Below, in pieces: positions 7,620-18,889 of a stretch of 50,296 bases of DNA. The position numbers and the translations under genes are program-made. The DNA is from Sulfurimonas sp. (GTDB lineage: Bacteria > Campylobacterota > Campylobacteria > Campylobacterales > Sulfurimonadaceae): assembly GCA_016744115.1 (NCBI GenBank), contig JADGEZ010000015.1, positions 1 to 50,296 of the forward strand, given 5' to 3'. Position 1 is the first letter of the stretch. Each line of letters opens with the position of its first letter. Under the pieces are notes generated by a model that was not told the origin of the DNA, made no database searches, and worked only from the letters and a program-made list of their open reading frames with translations.

Positions 7620-8936
7620 TTATATCTCCTCAAAATTTAAGTTTTGAATTTGAAGATAAAAACTGTTTGAAAACTCATTTAAAGAACTAAAGTTTAGTTC
7701 TTCTCCAAAAGCTTCTAAAAGTTTAAATCGTGCTAGATGAGGCTCAATTATATCTTCAATTTTAGAGATAATTTTTTTTCTAGCAAAACTTTGTTCCTCT
7801 TCATCATAAAGTTTAGCATATCCAAGAGAATGAAAAAATGCAGGATTTTGAATCTCTACGAGAGTATGAAGTAACTCTTTAACTACAGGATTGAGACCAT
7901 AATTATAAAGTATATAATAGGAAATATATTTATAAATTGTTGGAATGATTTGCTTATAACGATTGTTTTTATACCAGCGAATTTTTAAAAGAGATTCATT
8001 TATGAAACTGTCCATATCTTCTTTAGGAGTTTTATCTATTTGATTAAAAGTGTATGTGGCATTATAAAAATTAGATGAAAACTCTTCAAAGTTCATAGCT
8101 TGAAGTTTGTTTATGTAGATTCTTAATTCTTTATTTTTCGCTTCTATTGTAGAGTATTCTTCACTAAAATACTCTTGCACTTTTTTACTTGTTTTTTGGT
8201 AAAAATTGTATTTTGGAACTAAAAGATAATCTATCATATAGAGTGTATTTAAAAGTAAAAATGCTTGCATCCCTGCATTGTCATTTGATGGAAGGGTTTC
8301 TATTTTCTTCTCTACTTCTAAAATATTTTTTTGCATGAAATCATACTTGATTTGCAGTTCATCAACATCAAGTTTTTTGAGATGTGAAATCTCTTCAAGT
8401 CTAAGACCCTCAAACTCACTTTTTATATATTCTTTATCAAAATCAGCATTTAAAGCTATCTCTCGTAGTGGAAAAAAGATTTTTTGCGGTGTCATGGTGA
8501 TGTTGTCATGATAAAGCTTGAGCTTAATAAACTCTGAGTCCGAAAAATAATACGCATAAGTAAGTTGATAGTTTCTATCGAGAATATGGCGTTTAAGAGC
8601 TACACTAGCAGAAGATTTTTTTGTAATAATAGCTTCAGCGTAAAGGTTTTCTTGAGTGATATAACCTGTAATTTTTGCACAACCTTGAAATATTGTAAAA
8701 TGAAGCTTATCCTCTTTCATAGTTGTAATAATATTATTATTAGCTGTATCATTTGTAAAATTTTCTAAAGATTTAAAAAAATACTCATAAGCTTTTAATA
8801 TCTCTTTATGTTCAAAAGCTTCATAAGACTTGTTAAAAAGCTCTTCTTCATCTTCTGAAAGTTTAGCATTTATTCCCCTACCAAAAGGATGTTTAAGGGG
8901 TGTAGTTTTATTATGAAAAAAATTTAACCAGTTCAT
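7620..8936 (-). CDS. unknown protein, partner of the trypsin-like protease
   Basis: This 438-residue soluble protein has no signal peptide or membrane segment and I do not recognise it as a whole. Residues 15-55 are an acidic helical stretch that could be TPR-like (AYEYFFKSLENF). Residues 70-165 (IFQGCAKITGYITQENLY, then a long N-R-N-Y-Q-L stretch) have the alternation of a YbjN/CesT-like domain. The rest is mostly helical. It heads the minus-strand run: its TAA touches the ATG of the protease, followed by oligopeptidase A and the EEP gene. Such tight packing suggests it delivers substrates to, or is a target of, the protease; that is inference. Confidence 0.55.
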   Translation of the reverse strand: MNWLNFFHNKTTPLKHPFGRGINAKLSEDEEELFNKSYEAFEHKEILKAYEYFFKSLENFTNDTANNNIITTMKEDKLHFTIFQGCAKITGYITQENLYAEAIITKKSSASVALKRHILDRNYQLTYAYYFSDSEFIKLKLYHDNITMTPQKIFFPLREIALNADFDKEYIKSEFEGLRLEEISHLKKLDVDELQIKYDFMQKNILEVEKKIETLPSNDNAGMQAFLLLNTLYMIDYLLVPKYNFYQKTSKKVQEYFSEEYSTIEAKNKELRIYINKLQAMNFEEFSSNFYNATYTFNQIDKTPKEDMDSFINESLLKIRWYKNNRYKQIIPTIYKYISYYILYNYGLNPVVKELLHTLVEIQNPAFFHSLGYAKLYDEEEQSFARKKIISKIEDIIEPHLARFKLLEAFGEELNFSSLNEFSNSFYLQIQNLNFEEI

Positions 8937-9054
8937 TCACTCTCTTTATGTTATGTAAGCATTCATCCAAATAAGTAAAATGAAATTTATTAAAGTTATT
9001 ATAATAAAATCAGACTTATAAGCAGTTTGATAATGTTATCTTGAATTACTTAGT

Positions 9055-9322
9055 AGACTTCTTGCAAAACTCCTATATGTCTCAGCACTTTATAGAGAGT
9101 TTTAATCAAGGCAAATATTCTCAAGCGTAGCCAAAGCTACGGTTGGGGTTATTTACGCTCAAGTAAAGCTCTCTATAAAGTGTCCTACGGAAGTGATAAG
9201 AAGTGCCAAGCTTGCATAAAAAAATATTTTATCCTTAGCTTAGGCTAGGCATAAAAATTTGTTTTACACAATCTTAGCACTTCTTATCACTCTGAGGCAT
9301 ATAGGAGTTTTGCAAGAAGTCT
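9055..9322. mobile_element. 268-bp MITE-like element with 26-bp terminal inverted repeats
   Basis: Outer arms 9054-9079 and 9298-9323 are perfect 26-bp inverted repeats, extendable to 32 bp with one mismatch. With element ends taken as AGACTT...AAGTCT, it is flanked by AGT on both sides (9052-9054, 9323-9325), a possible 3-bp target duplication. No gene lies inside. Two further 14-bp stems (9086-9099/9169-9182 and 9192-9205/9278-9291) and a small hairpin (9126-9141) sit between the arms. The TTGCAAAA core recalls ends of IS5-group elements, so it may be moved in trans by such a transposase. The right 88 bp recur exactly at 49266-49353. It ends 8 bases beyond the stop of the permease gene. Confidence 0.8.
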
Positions 9323-9330
9323 AGTATAAT

Positions 9331-10533
9331 CTACTCATTTCTTAACACCGTTAATACATCCACTTCACTTGCTTTTTTTGCTGGATAATAAGCAGAAGTA
9401 AGTACAATTACAAAAGCTCCTCCAATAATTAACATAAAATCTTTCACACTTAAATCAAGAGGTAGGGTTGATGTTGGATATACATCTTTTGGTAAAGAGA
9501 TAATCTCAAATGTTCCTAAAACCCAAATAGAACCTAAACCTAAAAATATACCTGCAACTATTCCACCAATTCCGATAACAACACCTAAATAAAGAAACGT
9601 TTTTTTAACCTCTAGTCTTGTAGCCCCTAAAGATAGAAGTAAAGCTATTTCAGCTCTTCTATTCATCACCGTCATTAAAAGTGATGAAATTATATTGATA
9701 GATGCTATCAATATTATAAGCATCAAAACAATGAATAAAGAAGCTTTTTCAAGTTCAAGTGCTGCAAAAAAGTTTACATTATCTTCCCACCAACCTTTTA
9801 TTGCCACCCCTTGAGGTAACTGGGCTTTAATCATTAAAATATCAAGATGTGGATTTGGAGAATAGATATGAATACCATCATATTGATTTGAGGGTATATG
9901 CATCATAGCTTGTAAGGAGGATAAAGTAGTATAACTATAAGCCTTGTCATAAGCTACTAAACCAGAATCAAAAATCCCTTTGACTTTAAAGCGTTTAATT
10001 TTTGGAGTAACTGAGAGTCCTCCTGGTTCTAAATGCGTAAAGATGTACATAAGTTTATCATCAGTAAAAAGTTTGAAATCTTCTTGGAGTTTTTTACCAA
10101 TTAAGACATCAAATTTATTTAACTCTGTATCTACTAATGCTTTTTTCAAAACAGCGTTTACTTTTATTTCATCTTTAAAATTTACACCAAAGAGATAACC
10201 ACCCTCTATTTGAGAGCCACTTCTAGTCATGATTGAGGATTGAATAAAGGGGCTAAAAGATAAAGAGGGAAATTTTGTCTCTAAGTCTATCAAAAGATTT
10301 TCATTCACAGAAGCATAAAACTTAGGAACAATAGTCATAGGATAATTCATAATAGTGAGTTTTTTTCTAAATTCTTTATCAAAGCCATTCATAAGTGCCA
10401 TAGCAATTAACAAAACTGTTACGCCTAAGGATATTCCTAAAAAAGCTAAAATTGCTGATAAAAATATAAAGGGTTGATCTGTATCAAACCTTAAAAATCT
10501 TCTTACAAGATAAGTAACTATATTTTTATTCAA
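9331..10533 (-). CDS. LolC/LolE-type lipoprotein-releasing ABC permease
   Basis: The permease subunit (about 400 residues) has the classic layout: one N-terminal membrane helix ([19 protein letters not shown]), a periplasmic domain of roughly 200 residues, and three C-terminal helices with the [20 protein letters not shown] coupling segment. With its ATPase it extracts lipoproteins from the inner membrane and passes them to LolA, which is encoded at 13241. The frame is open back to an ATG at 10575, but that would lie inside the conserved SEC-C end of secA. I prefer TTG at 10531-10533, which overlaps the secA TGA as TTGA and is followed by [16 protein letters not shown], the normal family start. 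Confidence 0.85.
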   Translation of the reverse strand: MNKNIVTYLVRRFLRFDTDQPFIFLSAILAFLGISLGVTVLLIAMALMNGFDKEFRKKLTIMNYPMTIVPKFYASVNENLLIDLETKFPSLSFSPFIQSSIMTRSGSQIEGGYLFGVNFKDEIKVNAVLKKALVDTELNKFDVLIGKKLQEDFKLFTDDKLMYIFTHLEPGGLSVTPKIKRFKVKGIFDSGLVAYDKAYSYTTLSSLQAMMHIPSNQYDGIHIYSPNPHLDILMIKAQLPQGVAIKGWWEDNVNFFAALELEKASLFIVLMLIILIASINIISSLLMTVMNRRAEIALLLSLGATRLEVKKTFLYLGVVIGIGGIVAGIFLGLGSIWVLGTFEIISLPKDVYPTSTLPLDLSVKDFMLIIGGAFVIVLTSAYYPAKKASEVDVLTVLRNE

Positions 10534-13112
10534 GAAGCAAATACACCTTTTTTGGGACCACTTTTTCCACAACATTGCTTATATTTTTTGCCACTACCAC
10601 AAGGACAAGGGTCATTTCTCGCTATTTTCTTTTCTGTAGTTTCCCCAGATGTGTTTGAGTGATTAAAAACTCTAGCTGCTTCTTTGAGTCTTTGTTCTGC
10701 GGCTAATTTTTCTGCAATTCTTGCAGCTTCCTCTTGGGCTGATTCTTCTTTAAACTGTATAATTTGAAGAGTTTTGATAGTGTTGAATTTAATCTCATTA
10801 ATCAACTCAGCAAAAAGATTGTAACTCTCTTTTTTATACTCTACAAGAGGATCTTTTTGGTTATATGCACGAAGCCTAATACCAGTTTTCATAGTATCCA
10901 TCGCATAAAGATGCTCACGCCAAGCAGAATCTAACTCTTTTAAATAGAACTCTTTTTCAATATCTATGCGTATTTCAGCATCTAAAACCGACATCTTATC
11001 ATCGTAAGATTTTTTAAGACTTGAAGTTATTTTTTCTAAAAGTTCTTCATATTCTAAAGAGCTGATATCTTCTAAAGTTAAATCAAAGTTCATTTCCTCT
11101 TTTAAGAGTTCAGAAACTTTTTTGAGATTAAAATCTTCTTTATCTCCGCCATCAAAAATATCACAAAGTATTAAAATATTTTCAAGATATTGAACTCTTA
11201 TCTCATCTATCTTACTTGCAATATCATATTCTTTACTTAAGAGCTGATTTCTAAATTTATATACAATCTTTCTTTGCTCATTGGCTACATCATCATACTC
11301 AACAATTTGTTTACGCCCTTCATAGTGCATATTTTCAACTTTCATTTGAGCTTTTTCAACTGCACGAGTGACCATTTTAGATTCTATATATTCTCCATCT
11401 TCTACCCCTAATCTTTCCATGATAGATTTTATCTTATCACTTCCAAAAATTCGTAAAAGATTGTCTTCTAATGATAAATAAAATTGTGTTGTTCCTGCAT
11501 CTCCTTGACGACCAGAACGCCCACGAAGCTGGTTGTCAATTCGGCGATTTTCATGTCTCTCTGTTCCAATAATATAAAGACCACCAAGTTCTCTTACTTC
11601 ATCACTTACTTTAATATCAACACCACGCCCAGCCATGTTAGTAGCAATCGTTACAGCACCTTTAGCACCAGCTGATTTAATAATCTCACCCTCTTGTTCA
11701 TGGTTTTTTGCATTCAAAACCGTGTGAGCAATTTTTTCTTTTTTAAGCACTAAATGTAGGGCTTCTGATTTTTCAATTGAAGCTGTACCAATAAGTACAG
11801 GCTGTCCAGTTTTTGAAAGTTTTTTTATTGTATCAATAACGGCTAGAAACTTTTCTTCTTCTGTTTTATATATAAGATCATTTAAGTCTTCTCTTAATAC
11901 TGAAACATTTGTTGGAATAGATACAACATCAAGTGAATATATTTGAGAAAATTCTGTTGCTTCGGTTTCAGCAGTTCCTGTCATCCCAGCTAATTTATCA
12001 TACATTCTAAAGTAATTTTGAAAAGTAATGTCTGCTAAAGTTTGCGTTTCTTCATTTACTTCAACACCCTCTTTTGCTTCTAAAGCCTGATGTAAACCAT
12101 CTGAATATCGTCGCCCCTCACTCAATCGACCCGTAAATTCATCAACGATTACAACCTCTCCATCATTAACAACATAATCAACATCTTTTTCAAAAAGATA
12201 ATTCGCCTTTAGGGCTTGATCTATCGCATGAGGTAAAGAAGCGTTCTCTGCACTATAAAGATTTTCAACATTAAAAAGCTCTTCAGCTTTAGTAATGCCC
12301 TCTTCTGTAATTAGAATCACCTTATCTTTTTCATCTACAGTAAAATGCTCATCTTTAAGCATTTTAAGAACTATTTTATTTGCATCTGTATAATCTTGCA
12401 TATTTCTATTTGTAGGGCCAGATATAATTAAAGGTGTTCTTGCTTCATCAATTAAAATAGAATCGACTTCATCAACAATAACAAAAGCGTGAGATTTTTG
12501 AGCCATTGACTCTGCAGAATAACTCATATTATCTCTTAAATAATCAAATCCAAACTGATTATTTGTTCCATAAGTTATATCACAATTATAGGCTGCTTTT
12601 TTTACTTCATCTTCATTCATATCTTCTAAAATTACACCTACTGAAAAACCAAGAAAATTATAAAGCACACCCATATCAGCAGCATCTCGTGATGCAAGAT
12701 AATCATTGACTGTAACTAAATGAACACCCTTATCAGCCATTGCATTTAAGATAATTGCTAAAGTTGCTACAAGTGTTTTACCCTCACCTGTTTTCATCTC
12801 AGCAATACGCCCCTCATGAAGTACCATACCACCGATAAGCTGAACATCAAAGTGTCTCATATTTAGCACTCGTTTACTAGCTTCTCTTGTAATTGCAAAA
12901 GATTCAGGCAAGACATCTTCTAAGCTTTTTTCTTGTGCTTTTATACTTTCTTTTAATTTATTAAATTCTTCTTTTAATTCATCATCATTGAGAGGCTCGT
13001 AATTCGCTTCAAGGGCATTTATCTTTTCTACTCTTTTTAAATACTTTTTAATTTCTTTATCGTTGGCAGTTCCGAAAATTTTACCTATTATTGATTCTAG
13101 CAATTCTATCAC
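10530..13112 (-). CDS. secA: preprotein translocase ATPase SecA
   Basis: This 860-residue motor of the Sec export channel carries the Walker A motif MKTGEGKTL (106-114), the [14 protein letters not shown] helicase motif near residue 213, the [11 protein letters not shown] motif of the second ATPase fold, and the C-terminal zinc-binding SEC-C motif [14 protein letters not shown]. All domains are complete and the length is normal. It is divergent from lolA, so export and lipoprotein carriage are neighbours here, and the lipoprotein permease follows it with a 4-base overlap, which implies co-expression. Confidence 0.98.
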   Translation of the reverse strand: MIELLESIIGKIFGTANDKEIKKYLKRVEKINALEANYEPLNDDELKEEFNKLKESIKAQEKSLEDVLPESFAITREASKRVLNMRHFDVQLIGGMVLHEGRIAEMKTGEGKTLVATLAIILNAMADKGVHLVTVNDYLASRDAADMGVLYNFLGFSVGVILEDMNEDEVKKAAYNCDITYGTNNQFGFDYLRDNMSYSAESMAQKSHAFVIVDEVDSILIDEARTPLIISGPTNRNMQDYTDANKIVLKMLKDEHFTVDEKDKVILITEEGITKAEELFNVENLYSAENASLPHAIDQALKANYLFEKDVDYVVNDGEVVIVDEFTGRLSEGRRYSDGLHQALEAKEGVEVNEETQTLADITFQNYFRMYDKLAGMTGTAETEATEFSQIYSLDVVSIPTNVSVLREDLNDLIYKTEEEKFLAVIDTIKKLSKTGQPVLIGTASIEKSEALHLVLKKEKIAHTVLNAKNHEQEGEIIKSAGAKGAVTIATNMAGRGVDIKVSDEVRELGGLYIIGTERHENRRIDNQLRGRSGRQGDAGTTQFYLSLEDNLLRIFGSDKIKSIMERLGVEDGEYIESKMVTRAVEKAQMKVENMHYEGRKQIVEYDDVANEQRKIVYKFRNQLLSKEYDIASKIDEIRVQYLENILILCDIFDGGDKEDFNLKKVSELLKEEMNFDLTLEDISSLEYEELLEKITSSLKKSYDDKMSVLDAEIRIDIEKEFYLKELDSAWREHLYAMDTMKTGIRLRAYNQKDPLVEYKKESYNLFAELINEIKFNTIKTLQIIQFKEESAQEEAARIAEKLAAEQRLKEAARVFNHSNTSGETTEKKIARNDPCPCGSGKKYKQCCGKSGPKKGVFAS

Positions 13113-13240
13113 CTTTTATTAGCCATTTCTACTTTAGCTATATTTTTGTTCTTATTTTACCATAAGTAAATGTTACAAAAGAGATAATTAAAAAATATGT
13201 AAACAATCACTTTGATATAATCAAAATATAAAGGAAAAAA

Positions 13241-13756
13241 ATGAAACTAATATTAGCTACTCTCCTATGTTCTACTTTAAGCTTTGCTTCTTTTGAGAAT
13301 ATATATTCTTTTAAAGCAGATTTTTTACAAAGCATTACTGATGATAAAAATGCCACTTTAAGTTATAGTGGAACATTAAAAGCTAAAAAACCTCAAGAGG
13401 CTGTTTGGAACTATACTCGACCAATTAAAAAAGATGTTTACATAAATAGATTTCAGGTAACAGTGGTGGAACTAGAGATAGAACAAGTTATAGTACGAAA
13501 TATTGAATCAAGCTTTGACTTTTTTCAAATAATTCAAAACGCTAAAAAAATCTCTAAAGATAAATATGAAGGATTTTATAAAGAGACTAAGTTTTTTATT
13601 GCCATAGAAAATAATCTTATTAATTCTATTTTTTATAAAGATAGTTTTGAGAATAATGTAGAGATTATATTTACAAATCAAAAACAAAATGTAAAAATTG
13701 ATGAAGAAGTGTTTATTGCTAAGTATCCCTTAGAGTTTGATGTAATTAGAGATTAA
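13241..13756 (+). CDS. lolA: outer-membrane lipoprotein carrier LolA
   Basis: This 171-residue periplasmic protein starts with the signal peptide MKLILATLLCSTLSFA. The mature part has the LolA signature of FKADFLQSITDD, then YSGTLKAKKPQEAVWNY and a run of beta strands. It ferries lipoproteins released by the LolC/E complex across the periplasm. The start is supported by AAAGGA just upstream and a TATAAT box at 13216-13221. It is transcribed divergently from secA and converges on acnB, with a bidirectional-looking hairpin between the two. Confidence 0.85.
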   Translation: MKLILATLLCSTLSFASFENIYSFKADFLQSITDDKNATLSYSGTLKAKKPQEAVWNYTRPIKKDVYINRFQVTVVELEIEQVIVRNIESSFDFFQIIQNAKKISKDKYEGFYKETKFFIAIENNLINSIFYKDSFENNVEIIFTNQKQNVKIDEEVFIAKYPLEFDVIRD

Positions 13757-13784
13757 ACTATTAGAGATCTTGCAAAATAAAAGA

Positions 13785-13811
13785 CAAGAATGTAAATAAA
13801 TTACACTCTTG
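13785..13811. terminator. hairpin between convergent lolA and acnB
   Basis: CAAGAATGTAA and TTACACTCTTG pair over 11 positions with one mismatch around a 5-base AATAA/T loop region. It lies between the stop codons of the two facing genes. The flanks are A/T rich rather than true T-runs, so it is a plausible bidirectional terminator but not a textbook one. Confidence 0.55.
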
Positions 13812-13820
13812 CTTAGATAA

Positions 13821-16406
13821 CTATACTGGTTTAACAGTCATTCCGTATTTTTCTTCAGCAATTGTACGTGCTTGAAGTGCATAGTTATTTATTTCATTAA
13901 AGTTAAGATACTTGTATATTTTATCTTCTTTACCAGCAATTTTAGCAGGTACAAAGTCCATATATTCTTTAACTGTAGGGATTTTTCCAAGTTTAGCACA
14001 CATTGCTGCAAGTTCTGCAGAACCTAAGAAAACTTGAGTACCTTTACCTAAACGGTTATTAAAATTACGAGTTGAAGTTGAAAAAACTGTTGAGTCTTTA
14101 CGAGCAGATGCTTGATTACCCATACATAAAGAACAACCTGGAATTTCTGTAGTCGCTTCAATAGCTTGATACACATCATAATAACCCTCGTTAATAAGTT
14201 GTTGCTCATCCATTCTTGTTGGTGGAACAATCCAAAATTTCTCAACACTATGTTTCCCCTCACCTCTCATGATTTCACCAGCAGCACGGTAATGACCAAC
14301 ATTAGTCATACAAGAACCTAAAAATACTTCATCAAGTGCAGTTCCAGCAACTTCAGATAAAAGTTTTACATTATCTGGATCATTTGGACATGCTAAAATT
14401 GGTTCAGTTATTGTATTTAAATCAATCTCAATTACCGCTGCGTATTCTGCATTAGCGTCTGGTTTCATTAATGTAGGATTATCTAACCAGTCTTGCATTT
14501 TACCAATACGACGCTCTAGCGTTGTAGCATCAGCATAACCATCTTTAACCATGGCCTTGAGTAAAGTAACATTAGATTTTAAGTATTCTTCAACTGGAGC
14601 TGTATTTAAAAGAACTGTACACGCTGCAGCAGAACGCTCAGCAGACGCATCGGAGAGTTCAAATGCTTGCTCAGCTTTAAGATCAGGTAAGCCTTCTATT
14701 TCCATAATTCTACCAGCGAAAACATTAATTTTTCCCTCTTTAGGTACTGTTAACAGACCTTTTTTAATTGCAACATAAGGGATAGCATTTACAAGGTCAC
14801 GCAAAGTGATACCAGGTTGCATCTCGCCGCTAAAACGAACAAGTACAGATTCTGGTACACTTAGAGGCATAGCACCAGTAACACCTGCAAATGCAACAGC
14901 ACCACTTCCTGCAGGAAAAGAGATTCCGATTGGGAAACGAGTATGGCTATCTGCCCCCGTACCAACACTATCTGGAAGAACCATTCTGTTTAACCAAGAG
15001 TGTATGATACCATCACCTAAGCGTAAAGAAACACCTGAACGATTTGAGATAAATTCTGGTAAATTTGCGTGCATTTGAGCATCAGAGGGTTTTGGATATG
15101 CCGCAGTATGGCAAAAAGTTTGAAGTACAAGATCAGCATTAAAGCCAAGAGCGGCTAGTTCTTTAATCTCATCTCTAGTCATTGGACCTGTTGTATCTTG
15201 AGAACCAACAGTATTCATTTCAGGCTCAACATACATACCAGGACGAACACCAGCAAGTCCAGATGCTTTACCGATCATTTTTTGAGCAAGTGTATAACCT
15301 TTGCCTGTATCAGCTGGTTGCTCAGCAGTTAAGAATGCTTCAGAAGCACCAAGACCTAAAACACCACGAGCCTTAGAAGTAAGACCACGACCAATGATTA
15401 ATGGAATACGACCTCCTGCTTGAACTTCATCGGTGATAGTGTTAGGAGTTAATTTAAAAGTTGAAATACATTTTCCACCTATATGTGCTTCACCTTTATA
15501 AGGATAAATTGTAACTTCATCACCAGTCTCCATACCAGAGACATCAAGTTCTAATGGAAGAGCACCAGAATCCTCACAAGTAGCAAAGAAAATAGGAGCA
15601 ATTGTTTGACCAAGAACAACACCACCAGTACGCTTGTTTGGAACACCGTCAATATCTACACCTATGTGCCATTGAACAGAATTAAGACCTGATTTACGAG
15701 ATGAACCAGTACCCACTACATCACCAACATAAGCGATAGGATTGCCTTTTTTCTTTAACTCTTTTAAAACTTCTAGTGGATTATCCATTCTGTTGATTAA
15801 AAGTGAATTACCGTGTAGTGGAATGTCTGAACGAGTAAACGCCTCAGAAGCTGGAGATAAATCATCGGTATTTGTTTCGCCAGGAACTTTATATACTGTA
15901 ATAGTCATCTCTTTAGGGATGGGTGCTTTTGAAGTAAACCACTCAGCATTTGCCCATGAAGTAAGAACCTTAGTTGCCGCTGAATTTCCTTCTTTATGGA
16001 GTTTTTCAACATCATTAAACGCATCATACACTAAAAGAGTTTTACACAATGCAGTGACTGCAGTATCAACAACTTGAGAATTTGATGAAGCTAAAGCATT
16101 GACTAAAGGAAGAACATTAAATCCACCTAGCATCATGCCTAACATCTCAACCGCTCTTGAAGCAGTGATAGAATCAACTGAAATATTTTCAGCTGCAATT
16201 TCATTTAAAAACGCTGCTTTTACCTGTGCTGCATCATCAACACCAGGTGCTACACGGTTTGTAAGTAAGTCAAGTAACTCACTCGTACAATCTGTTTTAA
16301 TTAACTCGATAACTTGTGCTGTTTGCTCTGCGTTAAGTGCTAGTGCTGGAACACCAAGCTCGGCTCTTTGGGCTGCATGTGCCTTATAATCTTCGATAAA
16401 TGCCAT
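13821..16406 (-). CDS. acnB: aconitate hydratase B
   Basis: This 861-residue enzyme interconverts citrate and isocitrate in the TCA cycle. The family order is complete: N-terminal HEAT-like domain, the swivel domain with [13 protein letters not shown], then the catalytic domains with the cluster cysteines in GSCMTNVGH and [12 protein letters not shown]. AcnB is the usual aconitase of Campylobacterota and can act as an iron-responsive mRNA-binding protein in other bacteria. An AGGA lies upstream of the ATG. The gene appears to be a single-gene unit, facing lolA. Confidence 0.98.
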   Translation of the reverse strand: MAFIEDYKAHAAQRAELGVPALALNAEQTAQVIELIKTDCTSELLDLLTNRVAPGVDDAAQVKAAFLNEIAAENISVDSITASRAVEMLGMMLGGFNVLPLVNALASSNSQVVDTAVTALCKTLLVYDAFNDVEKLHKEGNSAATKVLTSWANAEWFTSKAPIPKEMTITVYKVPGETNTDDLSPASEAFTRSDIPLHGNSLLINRMDNPLEVLKELKKKGNPIAYVGDVVGTGSSRKSGLNSVQWHIGVDIDGVPNKRTGGVVLGQTIAPIFFATCEDSGALPLELDVSGMETGDEVTIYPYKGEAHIGGKCISTFKLTPNTITDEVQAGGRIPLIIGRGLTSKARGVLGLGASEAFLTAEQPADTGKGYTLAQKMIGKASGLAGVRPGMYVEPEMNTVGSQDTTGPMTRDEIKELAALGFNADLVLQTFCHTAAYPKPSDAQMHANLPEFISNRSGVSLRLGDGIIHSWLNRMVLPDSVGTGADSHTRFPIGISFPAGSGAVAFAGVTGAMPLSVPESVLVRFSGEMQPGITLRDLVNAIPYVAIKKGLLTVPKEGKINVFAGRIMEIEGLPDLKAEQAFELSDASAERSAAACTVLLNTAPVEEYLKSNVTLLKAMVKDGYADATTLERRIGKMQDWLDNPTLMKPDANAEYAAVIEIDLNTITEPILACPNDPDNVKLLSEVAGTALDEVFLGSCMTNVGHYRAAGEIMRGEGKHSVEKFWIVPPTRMDEQQLINEGYYDVYQAIEATTEIPGCSLCMGNQASARKDSTVFSTSTRNFNNRLGKGTQVFLGSAELAAMCAKLGKIPTVKEYMDFVPAKIAGKEDKIYKYLNFNEINNYALQARTIAEEKYGMTVKPV

Positions 16407-16602
16407 TATTATTCCTATTAAAATTAAATTTTAATGATTATATCCAAATATGAATAACTAAATTTAAGCATGTTACTTATCTAAACATATGGAGAGTATT
16501 TTGTTTAATTTATGTATATATAAGTAACACTAAAAATCGTATCAACCTGCCCTATACTCACTAGATGTAAAACTTTTATTGATAAGAAATACTAAGACTC
16601 TC

Positions 16603-17154
16603 TTAATAAAAATACCTAATTGATGCAAAACCATAAGGGTTTACTTTCTTGATTAGTTCTAGTTCTTCTACCTTAATAATGCCACCAAGTGCAAAAATTT
16701 TAATATCACACTTATTTAGAAGTATATCTAAATCCTTTATCCCTTTTGGTTCACCCTTATTTGGTGATGTGAAAATCGGGCTATATGTAACAGCATCAGC
16801 CCCTAGAATTTGAGCCTTTAACACCTCTTTGTGAGTATGTGTACTTACAATTACTTCAAGACCTAGTTGTTTAGCCCTCTGAATCTCATCAAACTGTAAT
16901 GATGTCAGATGCACCCCATTAGCCCCTAAAGTTTTAGCCAAATTTACTTTTTGATGTATAAAGCTTTTAACACCTTTAGAAGAAGCACACACTTCTACCA
17001 AACTCTTCGCTTGATTTTCATAGTCTTTATTTAATTTATCACGGTATAAAACATAATCTACTTGATGCTTTAAAATTTGAGTGCTTAATATTTCTTTAAA
17101 TTTATCTTTATTATTTGTATAAAATTCTTGTGATGTTATTAGATACTTTTTCAT
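16603..17154 (-). CDS. ThiE/TenI-like thiamine phosphate synthase family protein
   Basis: This 183-residue TIM barrel resembles thiamine phosphate synthase, with LGANGVHLTS, then VIVSTHTHKEV, the phosphate-binding SPIFTSPNKGEPKG loop, and a final ALGGI. It is shorter than canonical ThiE (about 210), and the early substrate-binding segment reads YVLYRDKLN. It may be true ThiE, joining the pyrimidine and thiazole halves of thiamine phosphate, or a TenI-like relative. It is divergent from the fliK-like gene with only 64 bases between, so the two probably have back-to-back promoters. Confidence 0.7.
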   Translation of the reverse strand: MKKYLITSQEFYTNNKDKFKEILSTQILKHQVDYVLYRDKLNKDYENQAKSLVEVCASSKGVKSFIHQKVNLAKTLGANGVHLTSLQFDEIQRAKQLGLEVIVSTHTHKEVLKAQILGADAVTYSPIFTSPNKGEPKGIKDLDILLNKCDIKIFALGGIIKVEELELIKKVNPYGFASIRYFY

Positions 17155-17218
17155 ATTTACTCGTTAATTTTTCATATTATACTTAAGTTTTTAACGCCTT
17201 TAACGATATACTAAAACT

Positions 17219-18889
17219 ATGATAAATATTTCAACTTCTAAGCATCTTGACATTATCCTACCTAACACAAATAAAGCACTTGCTAAAATATTTAATACTG
17301 CAAGTCCCCAAGAACTTGAGGTTATTACTAAGGCTAAGGATTTAAAATCTGTTATAAATAATATTTTAAAACAAAGTACATCCTCAACAGATAAGGACTT
17401 ACTCCAACTTGTTAAAAATAATCCAACCCTCAAAAGTTTAGGGGAAGTTTCTATAACTATAAAAGAGCTTCTCACTTCAATAAAATCAGATGAAAAACCT
17501 TTACCTATGGAAAAAGTATTAAAAAACTTTTTAACAAATATCAAAGATATTAAAAACCATGAATTTAAACAAAAATTAGAAAACTCTGGAGTATTTTTAG
17601 AATCTCGTCTTAAAAATGCAAAAAACCCACAGGTAGAATTAAAAAATACTATTATCTCTTTAGTTAAAACATTAGAAAATAGTAATCATGCACACAATAG
17701 AAGCATTCTCAGTGAATCAAAAACACTTCTAAATACTCAAGTCTTAAAATCAGCTACACAATTAGATATACTTAAAAATGATAACAATAACACCAAACAA
17801 CTACAGCAACTCACATCAAGTCTTGATGCTCTTATATCAAAAATAAAAACTACCCTTAAAGGTTCTGACACCATACATAATCCTAGCCTTTTAAAAGCTA
17901 TAGAAAAACTAGAACATCAGTTTGAGGTAAAAAGTAAAACAAATGAACAATTTAAAACAATAAGTGCAGAAAAATCCTTTGAAAATTTTAAAAATCAAAT
18001 TCAAAGTAAAAATTTTCTAGAGCTTAAAACTATTTCACCTGAAAACTTTAAACTCTCCAATATCCAAGAGTCTTTAAAAGAAGTTTTTATCCATGTAAAT
18101 AAAAGTTTTACTATGGAATCCAAGGGTATATTAAATTCTTTAGAAAAAATCTTCCAAGTGCTTAAAAATGTAGAACAAACTTCTACTACACCTCAAAGTG
18201 CTATCAACAAGCTACTAGAACAAAACACCCCTCAAGAGATACTCAAACTAACAGAAAAAATAAAAGATGTCATTTTAAAAGCTGATCCAATTTTTTCAAA
18301 AGATACAAGCACGATTTTAAATAAATTAGAATCTTTAAACAAACCCCAAGCACTCAGTCCTCAAAACAATGTTAAAGAGATTATATCTACTGACTTAAAA
18401 GCTATTTTGCTCCAAGCTACAGAAGAAATCGCTAAATCAACACACCCCAATCAAAATGAAATTTTAAAACAGATGGATAAGCTTTCTCTTCAAATAGATT
18501 ATTATCAACTTTTATCTCATTTATCAAATGGAACTTCAATGTATCTCCCTTTTTCATGGGATATGATGCAAGAGGGAAATATCACGATGAAAAAAGATGA
18601 TGATGAAAAATTTTATTGTGATATTGATTTAAAACTCAAAGAATATGGCGACTTAAATCTTAAACTTACTCTTTATGATAAAAATCAACTCAACATTCAT
18701 ATATACTCCTCTAGCGATACATTTAAAGCACTCCTTAAAGAGAATATCCCTCATCTAAGATCATCCTTGATTGATGCACAAATTACACCACGAGAGATAA
18801 GAATTTTTGAGCCAAAAGTACAAACTCCCCTCTCCCCTTATCAAGTACAAGAAGATTCTATCTATATGGGATTTGAGGTAAAGGGATGA
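17219..18889 (+). CDS. FliK-like flagellar hook-length control protein
   Basis: The protein has 556 residues. The first 400 are low-complexity, rich in Lys, Asn, Ser and Leu, and probably extended and helical. The C-terminal 120 (from YLPFSWDMMQEGNITMKKDD to about 545) match the FliK C-terminal domain that switches export specificity when the hook is complete. The next gene is an FlhB C-terminal homologue, the known partner of that domain, overlapping by four bases (ATGA), which strongly supports the call. The leader is very short: a TATACT box lies only a few bases before the ATG. Confidence 0.7.
   Translation: MINISTSKHLDIILPNTNKALAKIFNTASPQELEVITKAKDLKSVINNILKQSTSSTDKDLLQLVKNNPTLKSLGEVSITIKELLTSIKSDEKPLPMEKVLKNFLTNIKDIKNHEFKQKLENSGVFLESRLKNAKNPQVELKNTIISLVKTLENSNHAHNRSILSESKTLLNTQVLKSATQLDILKNDNNNTKQLQQLTSSLDALISKIKTTLKGSDTIHNPSLLKAIEKLEHQFEVKSKTNEQFKTISAEKSFENFKNQIQSKNFLELKTISPENFKLSNIQESLKEVFIHVNKSFTMESKGILNSLEKIFQVLKNVEQTSTTPQSAINKLLEQNTPQEILKLTEKIKDVILKADPIFSKDTSTILNKLESLNKPQALSPQNNVKEIISTDLKAILLQATEEIAKSTHPNQNEILKQMDKLSLQIDYYQLLSHLSNGTSMYLPFSWDMMQEGNITMKKDDDEKFYCDIDLKLKEYGDLNLKLTLYDKNQLNIHIYSSSDTFKALLKENIPHLRSSLIDAQITPREIRIFEPKVQTPLSPYQVQEDSIYMGFEVKG

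Noticed and set aside
10534-10575. Upstream extension of the permease to an ATG at 10575
   Set aside because: It would be translated from inside the conserved SEC-C end of secA and adds residues not typical of LolC/E; the TTG at 10533 fits better.
14806-15078. 90-codon plus-strand frame inside acnB
   Set aside because: Antisense shadow of a well-conserved gene; no ribosome site and no family resemblance.
15742-16077. 111-codon plus-strand frame inside acnB
   Set aside because: Shadow frame opposite conserved aconitase codons; composition mirrors the complement.
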